Shown here: piece by piece, positions 7,890 through 18,150 of the stretch
Numbering within the stretch: position 1 is the stretch's first letter
Layout: each line of letters begins with the position of its first letter
NCBI RefSeq assembly: GCF_035975855.1
Contig: NZ_CP109055.1
Location: 7,998,001 to 8,062,000, forward strand
DNA length: 64,000 nt
Direction of reading: 5' to 3'
DNA from: Streptomyces sp. NBC_01304
GTDB lineage: Bacteria; Actinomycetota; Actinomycetes; Streptomycetales; Streptomycetaceae
Notes under the pieces: model-generated
Seen by the model: the letters and a program-made list of their open reading frames with translations, nothing else
What the model was told of the DNA's origin: nothing
Database searches by the model: none
Made by a program: the position numbers and the translations under genes

Positions 7890-9548
7890 CTAGCGCACCG
7901 GCCGGTCCACCCGCTCGACCTTCTGCGTGCCGCTGGCCGTGCGGTACGAACGCGCCCACTTGGCGCTGGCGTCGGCGTCTGCCTTGTCCGACAGGACGTA
8001 GTAGTCCATCTGCGAGCGCTCGGCCGTGACGTCCAGGACGCCGTAGCCGTGGTTGTCCATGTCGACCCACTTCACATGGCGGTTGGCGGCCCTGATGGCG
8101 CCGGCCGCGACCAGCGAGAGCGTGCCGGGCGCGACATGCAGGATGTCGTCGATGTTGTCCGAGGTGACGGACGTGACCACGAACTCCGTCGCCGCGGACT
8201 GCGAGAAGGGGTACGTCGCCGCCTTCACCGGTACGTCATTGGCCCAGGCCATGTGGATGTCGCCGGTGAGGAAGACGGTGTCCTTGATGCCGTTGCCGGT
8301 GAGGTGGGCGAGGAGTTCCTTGCGGTCGTCCGTGTAGCCGTCCCACTGGTCGACGTTGATCGCGATGCCCTCCTTGGGCAGGCCCAGCAACTCCGCGAGG
8401 GGGGCGAGGAATTCGGCCGGTACGGAGCCGAAGGCGACCGGCGAGATCATCACCGAGGTGCCGACCAGCTTCCACTGCGCCTGGGACTGGGTGAGGCCCT
8501 GCTTCAGCCAGTCCAGCTGGGCGCGGCCCGTGATCGATCGGTTCGGGTCGTCCACCTTGCCGCTGCCGACGCCCGCCTGCTGGTCGCGGAAGGAGCGCAG
8601 GTCGAGCAGGTGCAGATCGGCCAGCTTGCCGTAGCGGATGCGGCGGTAGACGGTGCCCTCGGTGGCGGGGCGGACCGGCATCCACTCGAAGTAGGCCTGC
8701 TTGGCGGCCGTTTGGCGGGCCGCCCAGTCGCCCTCGGCGCCCGGGGTGTGGTTCTCGGCGCCGCCCGACCAGGTGTCGTTGGCTATCTCATGGTCGTCCC
8801 AGATGGCGATCACGGGGTGCCGGGCGTGCAGGGACTGCAGATCGGCGTCCGTCTTGTACTTGCCGTGCCGGGTGCGGTAGTCGGCGAGCGTGACGATCTC
8901 GTTCTTCGGCTCGTGCTGCCGTACGACGTACTTCTCGGCCGGGTAGCCGCCGGTCGCGTACTCGTAGATGTAGTCGCCGAGATGGAGGATCGCGTCGAGG
9001 TCCGCGCGGGCGGCGAGATGGCGGTACGCGGCGAAGTAGCCGGACTCCCAGTTGGCGCAGGAGACCACGCCGAAGCGGACGCCCGGGGCGGCGGCGTCGT
9101 GCGCCGGGGTGGTCCGGGTGCGGCCGACGGGCGAGGCCGCATCGCCGGCGGTGAACCGGAAGTAATAGTCGGTCGCCTGGCGAAGGCCCCTTACGTCGGC
9201 CTTGACCGTGTGGTCGGAGGCGGCCTTGGCGGTGGTGCTGCCCTTGCCGACGACCTTGGCGAAGTCCTTGTCCTCGGCGACCTCCCAACTCACCGTCACG
9301 TCCGGCCCCTTGCCGGATCCGGGTATCGCCTCGGCGGTCGGCGTGATCCGGGTCCACAGCAGGACGCCGTCGGGCAGCGGGTCGCCGGACGCGACGCCGT
9401 GCAGGAATGCGGGGCCCTCGGCGGCGTGAGCGAGGGGCATGGCGGCGAGCGGGGCGGCGAGGGCCGCGGTGGCGGCAGCGGCCTTGACGACCGTGCGGCG
9501 GCTGGGAGTTGAGGCACCTGAAGGTGCGGCAGGGAGATGACTGGTCAC
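7890..9548 (-). CDS. phoD: PhoD-family alkaline phosphatase/phosphodiesterase, Tat-exported
   Basis: A 552-residue protein with a twin-arginine signal: [15 protein letters not shown] at about residues 16-30, followed by Ala-rich h-region and MPLAHAAEG. The N-terminal PhoD domain begins [20 protein letters not shown]. The metallophosphatase core shows [44 protein letters not shown] and [15 protein letters not shown]. These are the Asp, Asn and His clusters that bind Fe3+/Ca2+ in PhoD enzymes. It releases phosphate from extracellular phosphomonoesters or diesters. The GTG at 9548 starts exactly upstream of the signal peptide but lacks a clear Shine-Dalgarno sequence. No obvious pho box was found by eye. 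Confidence 0.92.
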   Translation of the reverse strand: MTSHLPAAPSGASTPSRRTVVKAAAATAALAAPLAAMPLAHAAEGPAFLHGVASGDPLPDGVLLWTRITPTAEAIPGSGKGPDVTVSWEVAEDKDFAKVVGKGSTTAKAASDHTVKADVRGLRQATDYYFRFTAGDAASPVGRTRTTPAHDAAAPGVRFGVVSCANWESGYFAAYRHLAARADLDAILHLGDYIYEYATGGYPAEKYVVRQHEPKNEIVTLADYRTRHGKYKTDADLQSLHARHPVIAIWDDHEIANDTWSGGAENHTPGAEGDWAARQTAAKQAYFEWMPVRPATEGTVYRRIRYGKLADLHLLDLRSFRDQQAGVGSGKVDDPNRSITGRAQLDWLKQGLTQSQAQWKLVGTSVMISPVAFGSVPAEFLAPLAELLGLPKEGIAINVDQWDGYTDDRKELLAHLTGNGIKDTVFLTGDIHMAWANDVPVKAATYPFSQSAATEFVVTSVTSDNIDDILHVAPGTLSLVAAGAIRAANRHVKWVDMDNHGYGVLDVTAERSQMDYYVLSDKADADASAKWARSYRTASGTQKVERVDRPVR

Positions 9549-9576
9549 AAGCGATCACATTACTGACCAGTACGAA

Positions 9577-9616
9577 CGAAGAGCGGGCGAACTCGGAAAA
9601 GTTCGCCCGCTCTTCG
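9577..9616 (-). terminator. Perfect 16-bp hairpin terminator
   Basis: CGAAGAGCGGGCGAAC (9577-9592) and its exact complement (9601-9616) enclose an eight-base AT-containing loop. It follows the stop of the DsbA-like gene at 9636 on the reverse strand and lies upstream of phoD, so it isolates the two genes. Confidence 0.8.
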
Positions 9617-9635
9617 GCAAGAGGTATCAGGTGCG

Positions 9636-10445
9636 CTACTTCGTGACGCCCGCCGTCTTCAGCGCAGCCTTCCAGGCGTCGGCGGTCTTCGGAGTCTCGA
9701 CCACCTTGTCGTTGATCTTGATGGTGGGAGTGGAGTCCACGCCCTCGGCCGAGTTGAAGGAGTCGCTCATCTTCATGGCCCAGGGGTCGAAGGTGCCCTT
9801 CTTGACGGCGTTCTGGAACTTGGTGTTGCCCTTGAGGGCGTCCACGGTGTCGGCCACCTTGATCAGGTAGTCGTCTTTGGCGAAGTCGTCGGTGGACTCC
9901 GAGGGGTGGTACTTCGACGAGTACAGCGCGGTCTTGTACTCGACGAACGCCTCGGGGCTGACGTTCAGGGCGGCGCCGAGCGCGCTGAGGGCGTTCTTCG
10001 AGCCCTCGCCCTTGAGGTTGCCGTCGAGGAAGGTGCCGATGGTGAAGGTCAGCTTGTAGTCGCCGTCCTCCATGCCCTTGTTGACCGCCTCGCCGATGGA
10101 CTGCTCCATGGCCGCGCAACCGGGGCAGCGCGGGTCCTCGTACAGGTGGACCGTGTTCTTGCCGGTGGACTTGCCGATCGTGACGGTGGTGCCGTTCTTG
10201 CCCGAGGAGTTCGCCGGGGTGACCACCTTCGCCTTGGCGGCCTTCTCCCACTGCGTGGGCTCCTTGGGCTTGTTGGCCTGCACCACCCAGTACCCGATGC
10301 CGCCGGCCGCCGCGAGCACGCCGACGACCGCCGCCGCGACGACTATCTGCCGCCTGGCCCGGTCCTTCTTGGCCTGCCGCTCCCGCTCGATGCGCAGCCG
10401 CTCGCGCGCTGCCGACTTCGCCTGCTGGCTGTTCCGCTTGCTCAT
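9636..10445 (-). CDS. Membrane-anchored DsbA-like thioredoxin-fold protein
   Basis: A 269-residue protein: a basic, Arg/Lys/Gln-rich cytoplasmic N-terminus (1-32), one membrane helix (33-56), and an extracytoplasmic thioredoxin-like domain with the redox motif EDPRCPGC (Cys107, Cys110). The C-terminal part carries STPTIKIND, the cis-Pro loop of DsbA-like folds. It probably oxidises or isomerises disulfides in secreted proteins. ATG 10445 is preceded by a purine-rich GGAGAAGAAG. A second protein of the same layout is found at 46635-47414 in this window. The upstream membrane-protein gene ends 46 bp away on the same strand and may share a transcript. Confidence 0.87.
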   Translation of the reverse strand: MSKRNSQQAKSAARERLRIERERQAKKDRARRQIVVAAAVVGVLAAAGGIGYWVVQANKPKEPTQWEKAAKAKVVTPANSSGKNGTTVTIGKSTGKNTVHLYEDPRCPGCAAMEQSIGEAVNKGMEDGDYKLTFTIGTFLDGNLKGEGSKNALSALGAALNVSPEAFVEYKTALYSSKYHPSESTDDFAKDDYLIKVADTVDALKGNTKFQNAVKKGTFDPWAMKMSDSFNSAEGVDSTPTIKINDKVVETPKTADAWKAALKTAGVTK

Positions 10446-10491
10446 GATGGTCTTCTTCTCCGTGTGAAAAGGCTGTGGGGGACGTACGTGC

Positions 10492-11172
10492 TCAGACGAG
10501 GGCTGAGCACGGCGGTCCACGCCGTCCCACGGAGTGGGCGAAGAGCCGGGTGCGGGTCGTACGTATCCGGAGCGTGGGAAGCGCCGCACTCCGGACCGGC
10601 TTCGGATGCGCCGTCACCGACGCGACCGCGATCAGCAGCGGCCGGAAGGCGAGCGCGGCCACCGCGCGAAGAAGCTGGGCCAGGGCGCGCTCGCCGCGCC
10701 GCAGCCAGGCGGCGGCGAGCAGACCGACCACGACGTGCGAGGCGAGCAGCAGCCAGGCCGTGCCGGGTCCCGAGGCGTCGAGGAGGTCGGCGGCGCCTTG
10801 GTCACCGCCGGCCGCGCGGACCAGGGGCGCCCCCACGCTCGTACCGCCACACAGGACGTCGAAGCCGAAGGAGCGCAACGTACCGGCGACCGGGCCGCCC
10901 GCCTGTCCGTAACAGACGTGCTGGCCGGTGGTGAAGACCGTGTCGGCGGCCAGCTCCAGGGGGATCAGGAGCGAGGAGATCCGCCAGAACCCGCGCTCAC
11001 GCCCGGCGAGCGCGAAGGCGATGAGGAAGACGCCCGCGGCGACCGGGGCCATGGTCGCCAGGGGCAGCGGAACCTGCGAGAGCAGCACATGGGACGCGGC
11101 GGACAGCGTCACGACCAGAGCCGTGAAAAGCGCCGCCCGCAACATCCTCAGCTGCGTCCCGGATATACCCAT
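10492..11172 (-). CDS. Multi-pass membrane protein of unknown function
   Basis: A 226-residue protein with about five hydrophobic segments (residues 10-30, 34-52, 60-78, 130-155 and 170-190) and two Cys in a predicted loop (HVCYGQAGG and FDVLCGG). No catalytic motif was recognised. The C-terminal 45 residues are basic. It lies 46 bp upstream of the DsbA-like gene on the same strand, and the two loop Cys make a redox partnership conceivable, but this is inference. The start at ATG 11172 lacks a clear ribosome-binding site; GTG 11190 is a possible alternative. Confidence 0.7.
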   Translation of the reverse strand: MGISGTQLRMLRAALFTALVVTLSAASHVLLSQVPLPLATMAPVAAGVFLIAFALAGRERGFWRISSLLIPLELAADTVFTTGQHVCYGQAGGPVAGTLRSFGFDVLCGGTSVGAPLVRAAGGDQGAADLLDASGPGTAWLLLASHVVVGLLAAAWLRRGERALAQLLRAVAALAFRPLLIAVASVTAHPKPVRSAALPTLRIRTTRTRLFAHSVGRRGPPCSALV

Positions 11173-11249
11173 CGTCCGAGAGTGTGCCACGGGGATAAGT
11201 AAGGGCCCCCTCAAGGGTTCCTATGAACAGCGCACCCGCTGCAGACCCG

Positions 11250-12578
11250 CTATAGACCCGGAATGCGACCGTTACGGAAAAGGTCCACAAAGATCTGGTG
11301 GTCCTGGCGGGCCCGCGCGCCGTATTCATGCGCGAAGTCCACAAGGAGGCCCGCGAAGCCGTCCTCGTCGGCCGCGATGGCGGCGTCGATGGCGCGCTCG
11401 GTGGAGAACGGCACCAGGCCCGAGTAGCCGCTCTCGTCGTCCGCCGCCGCGTGCATGGCCGCGGTCGCCCGGCCCAGATCGGCGACCACGGCCGCGATCT
11501 CCTCGGTGTCGTCGATGTCCGACCAGTCCAGGTCGACGGCGTACGGCGAGACCTCGGCGACCAGCTGCCCGGAGCCGTCCAGCTCGGTCCAGCCCAGCCA
11601 CGGGTCCGCGTGCGCCTGCAGCGCGCGCTGCGAGATGACCGTGCGGTGGCCCTCGTGCTGGAAGTAGTCGCGGATCGCGCCGTCCGTGATGTGCCGGGAG
11701 ACCGCCGGGGTCTGCGCCTGCTTCATGTAGATCACGACGTCGTTCTCCAGGGCGTCGCTGTTGCCCTCCAGAAGGATGTTGTACGAGGGCAGGCCCGCGG
11801 AGCCGATGCCGATGCCCCGACGGCCCACGACGTCCTTCACGCGGTACGAGTCCGGGCGGGTCAGCGACGACTCGGGCAGGGTCTCCAGGTAGCCGTCGAA
11901 GGCCGCCAGGACCTTGTACCGGGTGGCCGCGTCCAGCTCGATGGAGCCGCCGCCCGGCGCGAAACGGCGCTCGAAGTCGCGGATCTCCGTCATGGAGTCG
12001 AGCAGCGAGAAGCGGGTACGCGCGCGTGCCGAGCGAAGTGCGTCCATCAGCGGGCCGTCGGCGGTGTCCAGCGTGAAGGGCGGCACCTCGTCGTCCTTGG
12101 CGCCCGTCGCCAGGGCGTGGACGCGCTCGCGGTAGGCGGCCGCGTACGTCCGTACAAGGTCGCTGATCTGTCCGTCGCTGAGCGCCTTCGAGTAACCGAT
12201 CAGGGCCACGGAGGCGGCGAAGCGCTTGAGGTCCCAGGTGAAGGGGCCGACGTAGGCCTCGTCGAAGTCGTTCACGTTGAAGATCAGCCGGCCCTGGGCG
12301 TCCATGTACGTGCCGAAGTTCTCGGCGTGCAGATCGCCGTGGATCCACACCCGGCCGGTCCGGTCGTCCAGGTACGGTCCGCCGTGCTGCTCGCGCTCCA
12401 GGTCGTGGTAGAAGAGGCAGGCCGTGCCGCGGTAGAAGGCGAAGGCCGAGGCGGCCATCTTCCGGAATTTCACGCGGAACGCGGCCGGGTCGGCGGCGAG
12501 GAGCTCGCCGAACGCGGTGTCGAAGACGGCGAGGATCTGCTCGCCACGCTCATCAGCGCTGGGCTGCGGGACCGACAT
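11250..12578 (-). CDS. DUF2252 family protein
   Basis: A 442-residue cytoplasmic protein with a strong AGGAGG site nine bases before ATG 12578. It matches the DUF2252 family: FYRGTACLFYHDL, then WIHGDLHAENFGTYMD and VNDFDEAYVGPFTWDLKRF. The HGDLHxxN and DFDE motifs look like the catalytic loop and metal-binding Asp of aminoglycoside-phosphotransferase-like kinases, so a small-molecule or protein kinase activity is plausible but unproven. It diverges from dnaE; 159 bp separate the two starts. Confidence 0.85.
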   Translation of the reverse strand: MSVPQPSADERGEQILAVFDTAFGELLAADPAAFRVKFRKMAASAFAFYRGTACLFYHDLEREQHGGPYLDDRTGRVWIHGDLHAENFGTYMDAQGRLIFNVNDFDEAYVGPFTWDLKRFAASVALIGYSKALSDGQISDLVRTYAAAYRERVHALATGAKDDEVPPFTLDTADGPLMDALRSARARTRFSLLDSMTEIRDFERRFAPGGGSIELDAATRYKVLAAFDGYLETLPESSLTRPDSYRVKDVVGRRGIGIGSAGLPSYNILLEGNSDALENDVVIYMKQAQTPAVSRHITDGAIRDYFQHEGHRTVISQRALQAHADPWLGWTELDGSGQLVAEVSPYAVDLDWSDIDDTEEIAAVVADLGRATAAMHAAADDESGYSGLVPFSTERAIDAAIAADEDGFAGLLVDFAHEYGARARQDHQIFVDLFRNGRIPGL

Positions 12579-12737
12579 CGCTGGGTGCCTCCTGGTGCAT
12601 GACATTTGGGACAGGTGTTCCGTCCCTACCAACGCCCGACCGTACCCGTGAGTGCCCGACGGCTGTCAGTCGTGCGACGTAGACTTCCACGCTGTCCCCC
12701 CATCCTGTCGCCGCGTGTTCCCCGGAGGTCTTTCGTC

Positions 12738-15700
12738 GTGACCAAGCCGCCCTTTACGCACCTTCACGTCCACACCCAGTACTCGCTGCTGGACGGTGCC
12801 GCGCGGCTCAAGGACATGTTCAATGCCTGCAATGAGATGGGCATGACGCACATCGCGATGTCCGACCACGGCAACCTCCACGGGGCGTACGACTTCTTCC
12901 ACACGGCGAAGAAGGCGGGCGTCACGCCGATCATCGGCATCGAGGCGTACGTCGCCCCGGAGTCGCGGCGCAACAAGCGCAAGATCCAGTGGGGTCAGCC
13001 GCACCAGAAGCGCGACGACGTGTCCGGTTCGGGTGGTTATACCCACAAGACGATCTGGGCGTCGAACAGCACCGGACTGCACAACCTCTTCAAGCTCTCC
13101 TCGGACGCGTACGCCGAGGGCTGGCTGACGAAGTGGCCGCGCATGGACAAGGAGACGATCTCCCAGTGGTCGGAGGGGCTCATCGCCTCCACCGGCTGCC
13201 CCTCCGGCGAGCTGCAGACCCGCCTTCGCCTCGGCCAGTACGAGGAAGCGCGCAAGGCGGCGGGCGAGTACCAGGACATCTTCGGCAAGGACCGGTACTT
13301 CCTGGAGCTGATGGACCACGGCATCGACATCGAGCGCCGGGTCCGTGACGACCTCCTGAAGATCGGCAAGGAGCTGGGGATCCCGCCCCTGGTCACCAAC
13401 GACTCGCACTACACGTACGCGCACGAGTCGACCGCGCACGACGCCCTGCTCTGCATCCAGACCGGCAAGAACCTGAGCGACCCCGACCGCTTCCGCTTCG
13501 ACGGCACCGGTTACTACCTGAAGACGACCGACGAGATGTACGCCATCGACTCGTCGGACGCCTGGCAGGAAGGCTGCGCCAACACCCTCCTGGTGGCCGA
13601 ACAGATCGACACCACCGGCATGTTCGAGGCCAAGGACCTCATGCCGAAGTTCGAGATCCCGGACGGCTACACCAACACCACCTGGTTCAAGGAGGAAGTG
13701 CGGCGCGGCATGGACCGCCGCTATCCCGGAGGTGTCCCCGAGGACCGGCAGAAGCAGGCCGAGTACGAGATGGACATCATCATCCAGATGGGGTTCCCGG
13801 GGTACTTCCTCGTCGTCGCCGACTTCATCATGTGGGCCAAGAACAACGGCATCGCGGTGGGCCCGGGCCGAGGTTCCGCGGCCGGCTCGATCGTCGCGTA
13901 CGCGATGGGCATCACCGACCTCGACCCGATCACGCACGGCCTGATCTTCGAGCGGTTCCTCAACCCCGAGCGCGTCTCCATGCCCGATGTCGACATCGAC
14001 TTCGACGAGCGCAGGCGCGTCGAAGTGATCCGGTACGTGACCGAGAAGTACGGCGCCGACAAGGTCGCCATGATCGGCACGTACGGAAAGATCAAGGCGA
14101 AGAACGCCATCAAGGACTCCGCGCGCGTGCTCGGATATCCGTACGCGATGGGCGACCGCCTCACCAAGGCCATGCCCGCCGACGTCCTCGGCAAGGGCAT
14201 CGACCTCTCCGGCATCACCGACCCCAAGCACCCGCGCTACAGCGAGGCGGGCGAGATCCGGGGGATGTACGAGAACGAGCCGGACGTGAAGAAGGTCATC
14301 GACACCGCCAAGGGCGTCGAGGGCCTGGTCCGGCAGATGGGCGTGCACGCCGCCGGCGTCATCATGTCCAGCGAGCCGATCATCGACCACGCCCCGATCT
14401 GGGTGCGGCACACCGACGGCGTCACCATCACGCAGTGGGACTACCCGCAGTGCGAGTCGCTCGGCCTGATCAAGATGGACTTCCTGGGCCTCAGGAACCT
14501 GACGATCATGGACGACGCCGTCAAGATGGTGAAGGCCAACAAGGGCGTCGACCTGGAGATGCTCGCGCTGCCGCTCGACGACCCCACGACGTACGAACTG
14601 CTCTGCCGCGGTGACACGTTGGGCGTCTTCCAGTTCGACGGCGGCCCGATGCGCTCGCTGCTCCGCCAGATGCAGCCCGACAACTTCGAGGACATTTCCG
14701 CCGTTTCGGCCCTGTATCGGCCGGGCCCGATGGGCATGAACTCGCACACGAACTACGCCGAGCGCAAGAACGGCCGGCAGGAGATCACCCCGATCCACCC
14801 CGAGCTCGAGGAGCCCCTGAAGGAGACCCTCGGCCTCACCTACGGCCTCATCGTGTACCAGGAGCAGGTGCAGAAGGCCGCCCAGATCATTGCCGGTTAC
14901 TCGCTCGGCGAGGCCGACATCCTGCGCCGCGTGATGGGCAAGAAGAAGCCCGAGGAGCTGGAGAAGAACTTCACCATCTTCCAGGCGGGCGCGAAGAAGA
15001 ACGGCTTCTCGGACGCCGCGATCCAGGCCCTGTGGGACGTCCTGGTGCCGTTCGCCGGCTACGCGTTCAACAAGGCCCACTCCTCCGCGTACGGCCTGGT
15101 CACCTACTGGACCGCGTACCTCAAGGCCAACTACCCGGCCGAGTACATGGCGGCGCTGCTCACCTCGGTCAAGGACGACAAGGACAAGTCGGCCGTCTAT
15201 CTGAACGAGTGCCGGCGCATGGGCATCAAGGTGCTCCCGCCGAATGTGAACGAGTCCGAGCAGAACTTCGCCGCGCAGGGCGACGACGTGATCCTCTTCG
15301 GCCTCTCCGCGGTGCGCAACGTCGGTACGAACGTGGTCGAGTCGATCATCCGCAGCCGCAAGGCCAAGGGGAAGTACGCCTCCTTCCCCGACTACCTCGA
15401 CAAGGTCGAGGCCGCCGCCTGCAACAAGCGCACCACCGAATCGCTCATCAAGGCGGGCGCCTTCGACACGATGGGCCACACCCGCAAGGGCCTCACCGCG
15501 CAGTACGAGCCGATGATCGACAACGTGGTGGCGGTCAAGCGCAAGGAGGCCGAGGGGCAGTTCGACCTCTTCGGCGGCATGGGCGACGAGGGCGGCAGCG
15601 ACGAGCCGGGCTTCGGGCTCGACGTCGAGTTCTCCACCGACGAGTGGGAGAAGACCTATCTCCTTGCCCAGGAGCGGGAGATGCTCGGTCTGTACGTGTC

Positions 15701-16280
15701 CGACCACCCGCTGTTCGGCCTGGAGCACGTGCTCTCCGACAAGGCCGACGCGGGCATCGGTCAGCTCACCGGCGGTGACTACTCGGACGGTTCGATCGTC
15801 ACCATCGGCGGCATCATCTCCGGCCTGCAGCGCAAGATGACCAAGCAGGGCAACGCCTGGGCGATCGCCACGGTGGAGGACCTCGCGGGCTCCATCGAGT
15901 GCATGTTCTTCCCGGCGACGTACCAGCTGGTGTCCACCCAACTCGTCGAGGACGCCGTGGTGTTCGTCAAGGGACGCCTCGACAAGCGCGAGGACGTGCC
16001 GCGGCTCGTCGCCATGGAACTGCAGGTCCCCGACCTGTCCAACGCGGGCACCAACGCCCCGGTGATCATCACGATCCCGACCGTCAAGGTGACGCCGCCG
16101 ATGGTCAGCAGGCTCGGTGAGATCCTCGGCCACCACAAGGGCAACTCCGAGGTACGGATCAAGCTTCAGGGCGCCCGCAAGACCACGGTGCTGCGCCTCG
16201 ACCGGCATCGCGTACAGCCGGACCCGGCGCTCTTCGGAGACTTGAAGGTGCTGCTCGGGCCGTCCTGCCTGGCGGGCTGA
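12738..16280 (+). CDS. dnaE: DNA polymerase III alpha subunit
   Basis: A 1180-residue replicative polymerase, the normal length for DnaE. GTG 12738 follows GGAGG by nine bases; an upstream in-frame extension is not conserved-looking. It starts with the PHP domain (THLHVHTQYSLLDG at residues 7-20), contains the palm motif PDVDIDFDERRR (about 416-427) with the catalytic aspartates, the GPGRGSAAGSIVAY finger block, and the tandem HhH/OB region (SIVTIGGIISGLQRKMTKQG) near residue 1020. This is the DnaE (not PolC or DnaE2) type. It is followed by a strong hairpin terminator. Confidence 0.98.
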   Translation: MTKPPFTHLHVHTQYSLLDGAARLKDMFNACNEMGMTHIAMSDHGNLHGAYDFFHTAKKAGVTPIIGIEAYVAPESRRNKRKIQWGQPHQKRDDVSGSGGYTHKTIWASNSTGLHNLFKLSSDAYAEGWLTKWPRMDKETISQWSEGLIASTGCPSGELQTRLRLGQYEEARKAAGEYQDIFGKDRYFLELMDHGIDIERRVRDDLLKIGKELGIPPLVTNDSHYTYAHESTAHDALLCIQTGKNLSDPDRFRFDGTGYYLKTTDEMYAIDSSDAWQEGCANTLLVAEQIDTTGMFEAKDLMPKFEIPDGYTNTTWFKEEVRRGMDRRYPGGVPEDRQKQAEYEMDIIIQMGFPGYFLVVADFIMWAKNNGIAVGPGRGSAAGSIVAYAMGITDLDPITHGLIFERFLNPERVSMPDVDIDFDERRRVEVIRYVTEKYGADKVAMIGTYGKIKAKNAIKDSARVLGYPYAMGDRLTKAMPADVLGKGIDLSGITDPKHPRYSEAGEIRGMYENEPDVKKVIDTAKGVEGLVRQMGVHAAGVIMSSEPIIDHAPIWVRHTDGVTITQWDYPQCESLGLIKMDFLGLRNLTIMDDAVKMVKANKGVDLEMLALPLDDPTTYELLCRGDTLGVFQFDGGPMRSLLRQMQPDNFEDISAVSALYRPGPMGMNSHTNYAERKNGRQEITPIHPELEEPLKETLGLTYGLIVYQEQVQKAAQIIAGYSLGEADILRRVMGKKKPEELEKNFTIFQAGAKKNGFSDAAIQALWDVLVPFAGYAFNKAHSSAYGLVTYWTAYLKANYPAEYMAALLTSVKDDKDKSAVYLNECRRMGIKVLPPNVNESEQNFAAQGDDVILFGLSAVRNVGTNVVESIIRSRKAKGKYASFPDYLDKVEAAACNKRTTESLIKAGAFDTMGHTRKGLTAQYEPMIDNVVAVKRKEAEGQFDLFGGMGDEGGSDEPGFGLDVEFSTDEWEKTYLLAQEREMLGLYVSDHPLFGLEHVLSDKADAGIGQLTGGDYSDGSIVTIGGIISGLQRKMTKQGNAWAIATVEDLAGSIECMFFPATYQLVSTQLVEDAVVFVKGRLDKREDVPRLVAMELQVPDLSNAGTNAPVIITIPTVKVTPPMVSRLGEILGHHKGNSEVRIKLQGARKTTVLRLDRHRVQPDPALFGDLKVLLGPSCLAG

Positions 16281-16313
16281 CCTTCACAGGAGAGCCTTCG
16301 CAGGAGATACGCC

Positions 16314-16344
16314 GAGGGGCGCGCCCGAACAGGGCGCGCCCCTC
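16314..16344 (+). terminator. Hairpin terminator after dnaE
   Basis: A perfect 13-bp stem GAGGGGCGCGCCC/GGGCGCGCCCCTC with a five-base loop, 33 bases after the dnaE stop and 29 bases before the end of the convergent small gene. It can act on both strands. Confidence 0.8.
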
Positions 16345-16373
16345 GCGTGTGCCCAATAGGGGTGCCAGGCCGC

Positions 16374-16550
16374 CTAGTTGTGGCCGAACTTCTTCTGCCG
16401 CTTGCCGCCGGAGGGCGAGAAGCCGGAGTTGCTCGGGGCCTCGTTCTGGACCTCGCCCGCCTGCTCGGCCTGCTCGGCGCCGCGCTGCGACTCCTGCTGC
16501 TGGCCGCGCTGCTGCTGGTCGCGGTTCTGGCGGTTCTTGTTCTTGGCCAT
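16374..16550 (-). CDS. Small Gln/Asn/Lys-rich protein of unknown function
   Basis: A 58-residue hydrophilic protein, MAKNKNRQNRDQQQRGQQQE at the start and GGKRQKKFGHN at the end, with AGGAGG eight bases before ATG 16550. The composition (Gln, Asn, Lys, Arg, almost no hydrophobics) predicts disorder. Small proteins with an MAKNKN start and a KRFGHN-like end are common in Streptomyces genomes, which supports it being real; the function is unknown. It is monocistronic and convergent with dnaE. Confidence 0.75.
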   Translation of the reverse strand: MAKNKNRQNRDQQQRGQQQESQRGAEQAEQAGEVQNEAPSNSGFSPSGGKRQKKFGHN

Positions 16551-16823
16551 GGTGACTGCCTCCTGAGGGGTGTCTAGGGGCCAGGGCCGCGACCAGATTC
16601 ACACATTGGGGCAAATGCCGCATTTTGGAGAATTACCGTGCGTAATAAGGGCTGTCGGGGAGTGATGCGCCGACCCGTCGAGGAGTGATGTTTCGATACG
16701 CCACGCCGAAGATCGAGTTCCGGCCGTTAACCCCCGTCGCTTCGGGCAGACTCGAAGGTAACCCGAAGCAAACCCGCCCCCGATTTCTGATTTCGGGGAG
16801 CCATAGGGAAAGAGGGTGGAACC

Positions 16824-18092
16824 GTGGACCGCTGCGTCGTCCTGGTGGACGCCGGCTATCTGCTGGGCGCCGCCGCGAGCCTGCTCGCCGGAGAACCCTC
16901 CCGGTCGCGGATCGCCGTCGATCACACCGCACTCATCCACGGCCTGCGAGCCCTCGCCGAGTCGGACACCGAGCAACCACTTCTGCGGATCTACTGGTTC
17001 GACGGCGCCCCCGACCGCGTACCGCAGCCGGAACACCGAAGGCTGCGCGTGATGCCCCGCGTCACCGTCCGGCTCGGCGCCCTGACCCGCAGCGACGGAC
17101 GCTGGGCGCAGAAGGGTGTGGACGCCGCGATGCACGCCGAGCTCACCGAACTCGCCCGCAACCGCGCCTGTTCGGACGTGGTCCTGGTGACGGGTGACGG
17201 CGATCTGCTGCCGGGTCTGATGTCCGCGAAGGAGCACGGCGTCGCCGTCCACCTGTGGGCCGTGCAGGCCGCCGACGGGGACTACAACCAGTCCGAGGAC
17301 CTGGTCGCCGAGGCCGACGAGCGCCGCGTACTCGACCGCGCGTGGATCACCCAGTCGGTACGCGCCAAGGAGCTCGGCGGTCCCTGTGCGCCGCAGCCCG
17401 TGCCGCGGCCCGAGATCGCCGCGATCCTCTCCGCGCCGCTGCCCGAGTCCGCGATGGCCGCGGCGGCGGTCGAGCGGGCCGACGAGGAGTCCCGCGAGGC
17501 GGCCCGCGAGCCGGCCATCGGGGCGCAGAACGGCTCTGCCGGGGATCGGGACGAGCACAGCGGGGCCGAGCGGGCCGCCGCGAAGGGGGTGCCCACCCCC
17601 AAGGACCTTGCCGCGCTGCGGGCCCCTGGAGTGCAGGCCGGTGCCGGTGCTGTCGGCAAGGAGCACACCAATGCGACCCTGCGCTGGTCGTCCGACAAGG
17701 GGTGGATCGAGCGGCCCGGGGCCACGGCGGAGCCCACCGAGGCCGCCTCCCTGCCGACGCTTGCCCAGCTGACCACGGCCGAGCAGCGGTGGGCCGACCG
17801 TGAGGAGGACATCACCACGGTGGGTGGGGATCCGTACGAGGTGGGGCAGGTTTTCGCTCGGCGGTGGATGGCTCGGTTGCCGGACCCTGCGGGGTTGCAG
17901 AAGTTGTCCACGCTGTATCCGCGGGTGCCGCATCGGATCGATGGTGAGCTCTTGCGGTACGCCGCACGCTTTGGGCTGCTGGCCCATAAGGACGACCAGA
18001 TCGATGAGCATGATCGGTATGCGATTCGGGCCGGGTTCTGGCGGGAGATCGATGTGCGTACGGCTGCGGAGCATGCGCCTGTCGGCGAGTGA
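16824..18092 (+). CDS. NYN-domain (PIN-like) putative ribonuclease
   Basis: A 422-residue protein. Residues 1-165 form an NYN/LabA-like domain: CVVLVDAGYLL with the first acidic residue, a middle KGVDAAMHAELTELA block with the second, and DVVLVTGDGDLLPGL with two more, the four-Asp arrangement of PIN-like nucleases. A charged Ala/Glu-rich linker leads to a C-terminal domain from about residue 325 (DPYEVGQVFARRWMARLP and RIDGELLRYAARFGLL), likely a winged helix. Possible role: RNA processing or decay. GTG 16824 is preceded by GAGGGTGG. Codon choice shifts near the 3' end to GGG, TTG and TAT, just before a dispersed repeat element. Confidence 0.82.
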   Translation: MDRCVVLVDAGYLLGAAASLLAGEPSRSRIAVDHTALIHGLRALAESDTEQPLLRIYWFDGAPDRVPQPEHRRLRVMPRVTVRLGALTRSDGRWAQKGVDAAMHAELTELARNRACSDVVLVTGDGDLLPGLMSAKEHGVAVHLWAVQAADGDYNQSEDLVAEADERRVLDRAWITQSVRAKELGGPCAPQPVPRPEIAAILSAPLPESAMAAAAVERADEESREAAREPAIGAQNGSAGDRDEHSGAERAAAKGVPTPKDLAALRAPGVQAGAGAVGKEHTNATLRWSSDKGWIERPGATAEPTEAASLPTLAQLTTAEQRWADREEDITTVGGDPYEVGQVFARRWMARLPDPAGLQKLSTLYPRVPHRIDGELLRYAARFGLLAHKDDQIDEHDRYAIRAGFWREIDVRTAAEHAPVGE

Positions 18093-18150
18093 GTGAGCTC
18101 GGCCGGCCATGACGTGGCTGGGGTCGCGGGGGCGCTGCCCCCGGGCCCCC

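Noticed and set aside
12666..16208. A very long open frame on the strand opposite dnaE
   Set aside because: It is a shadow of dnaE caused by high GC third positions; its translation is low-complexity with no motifs.
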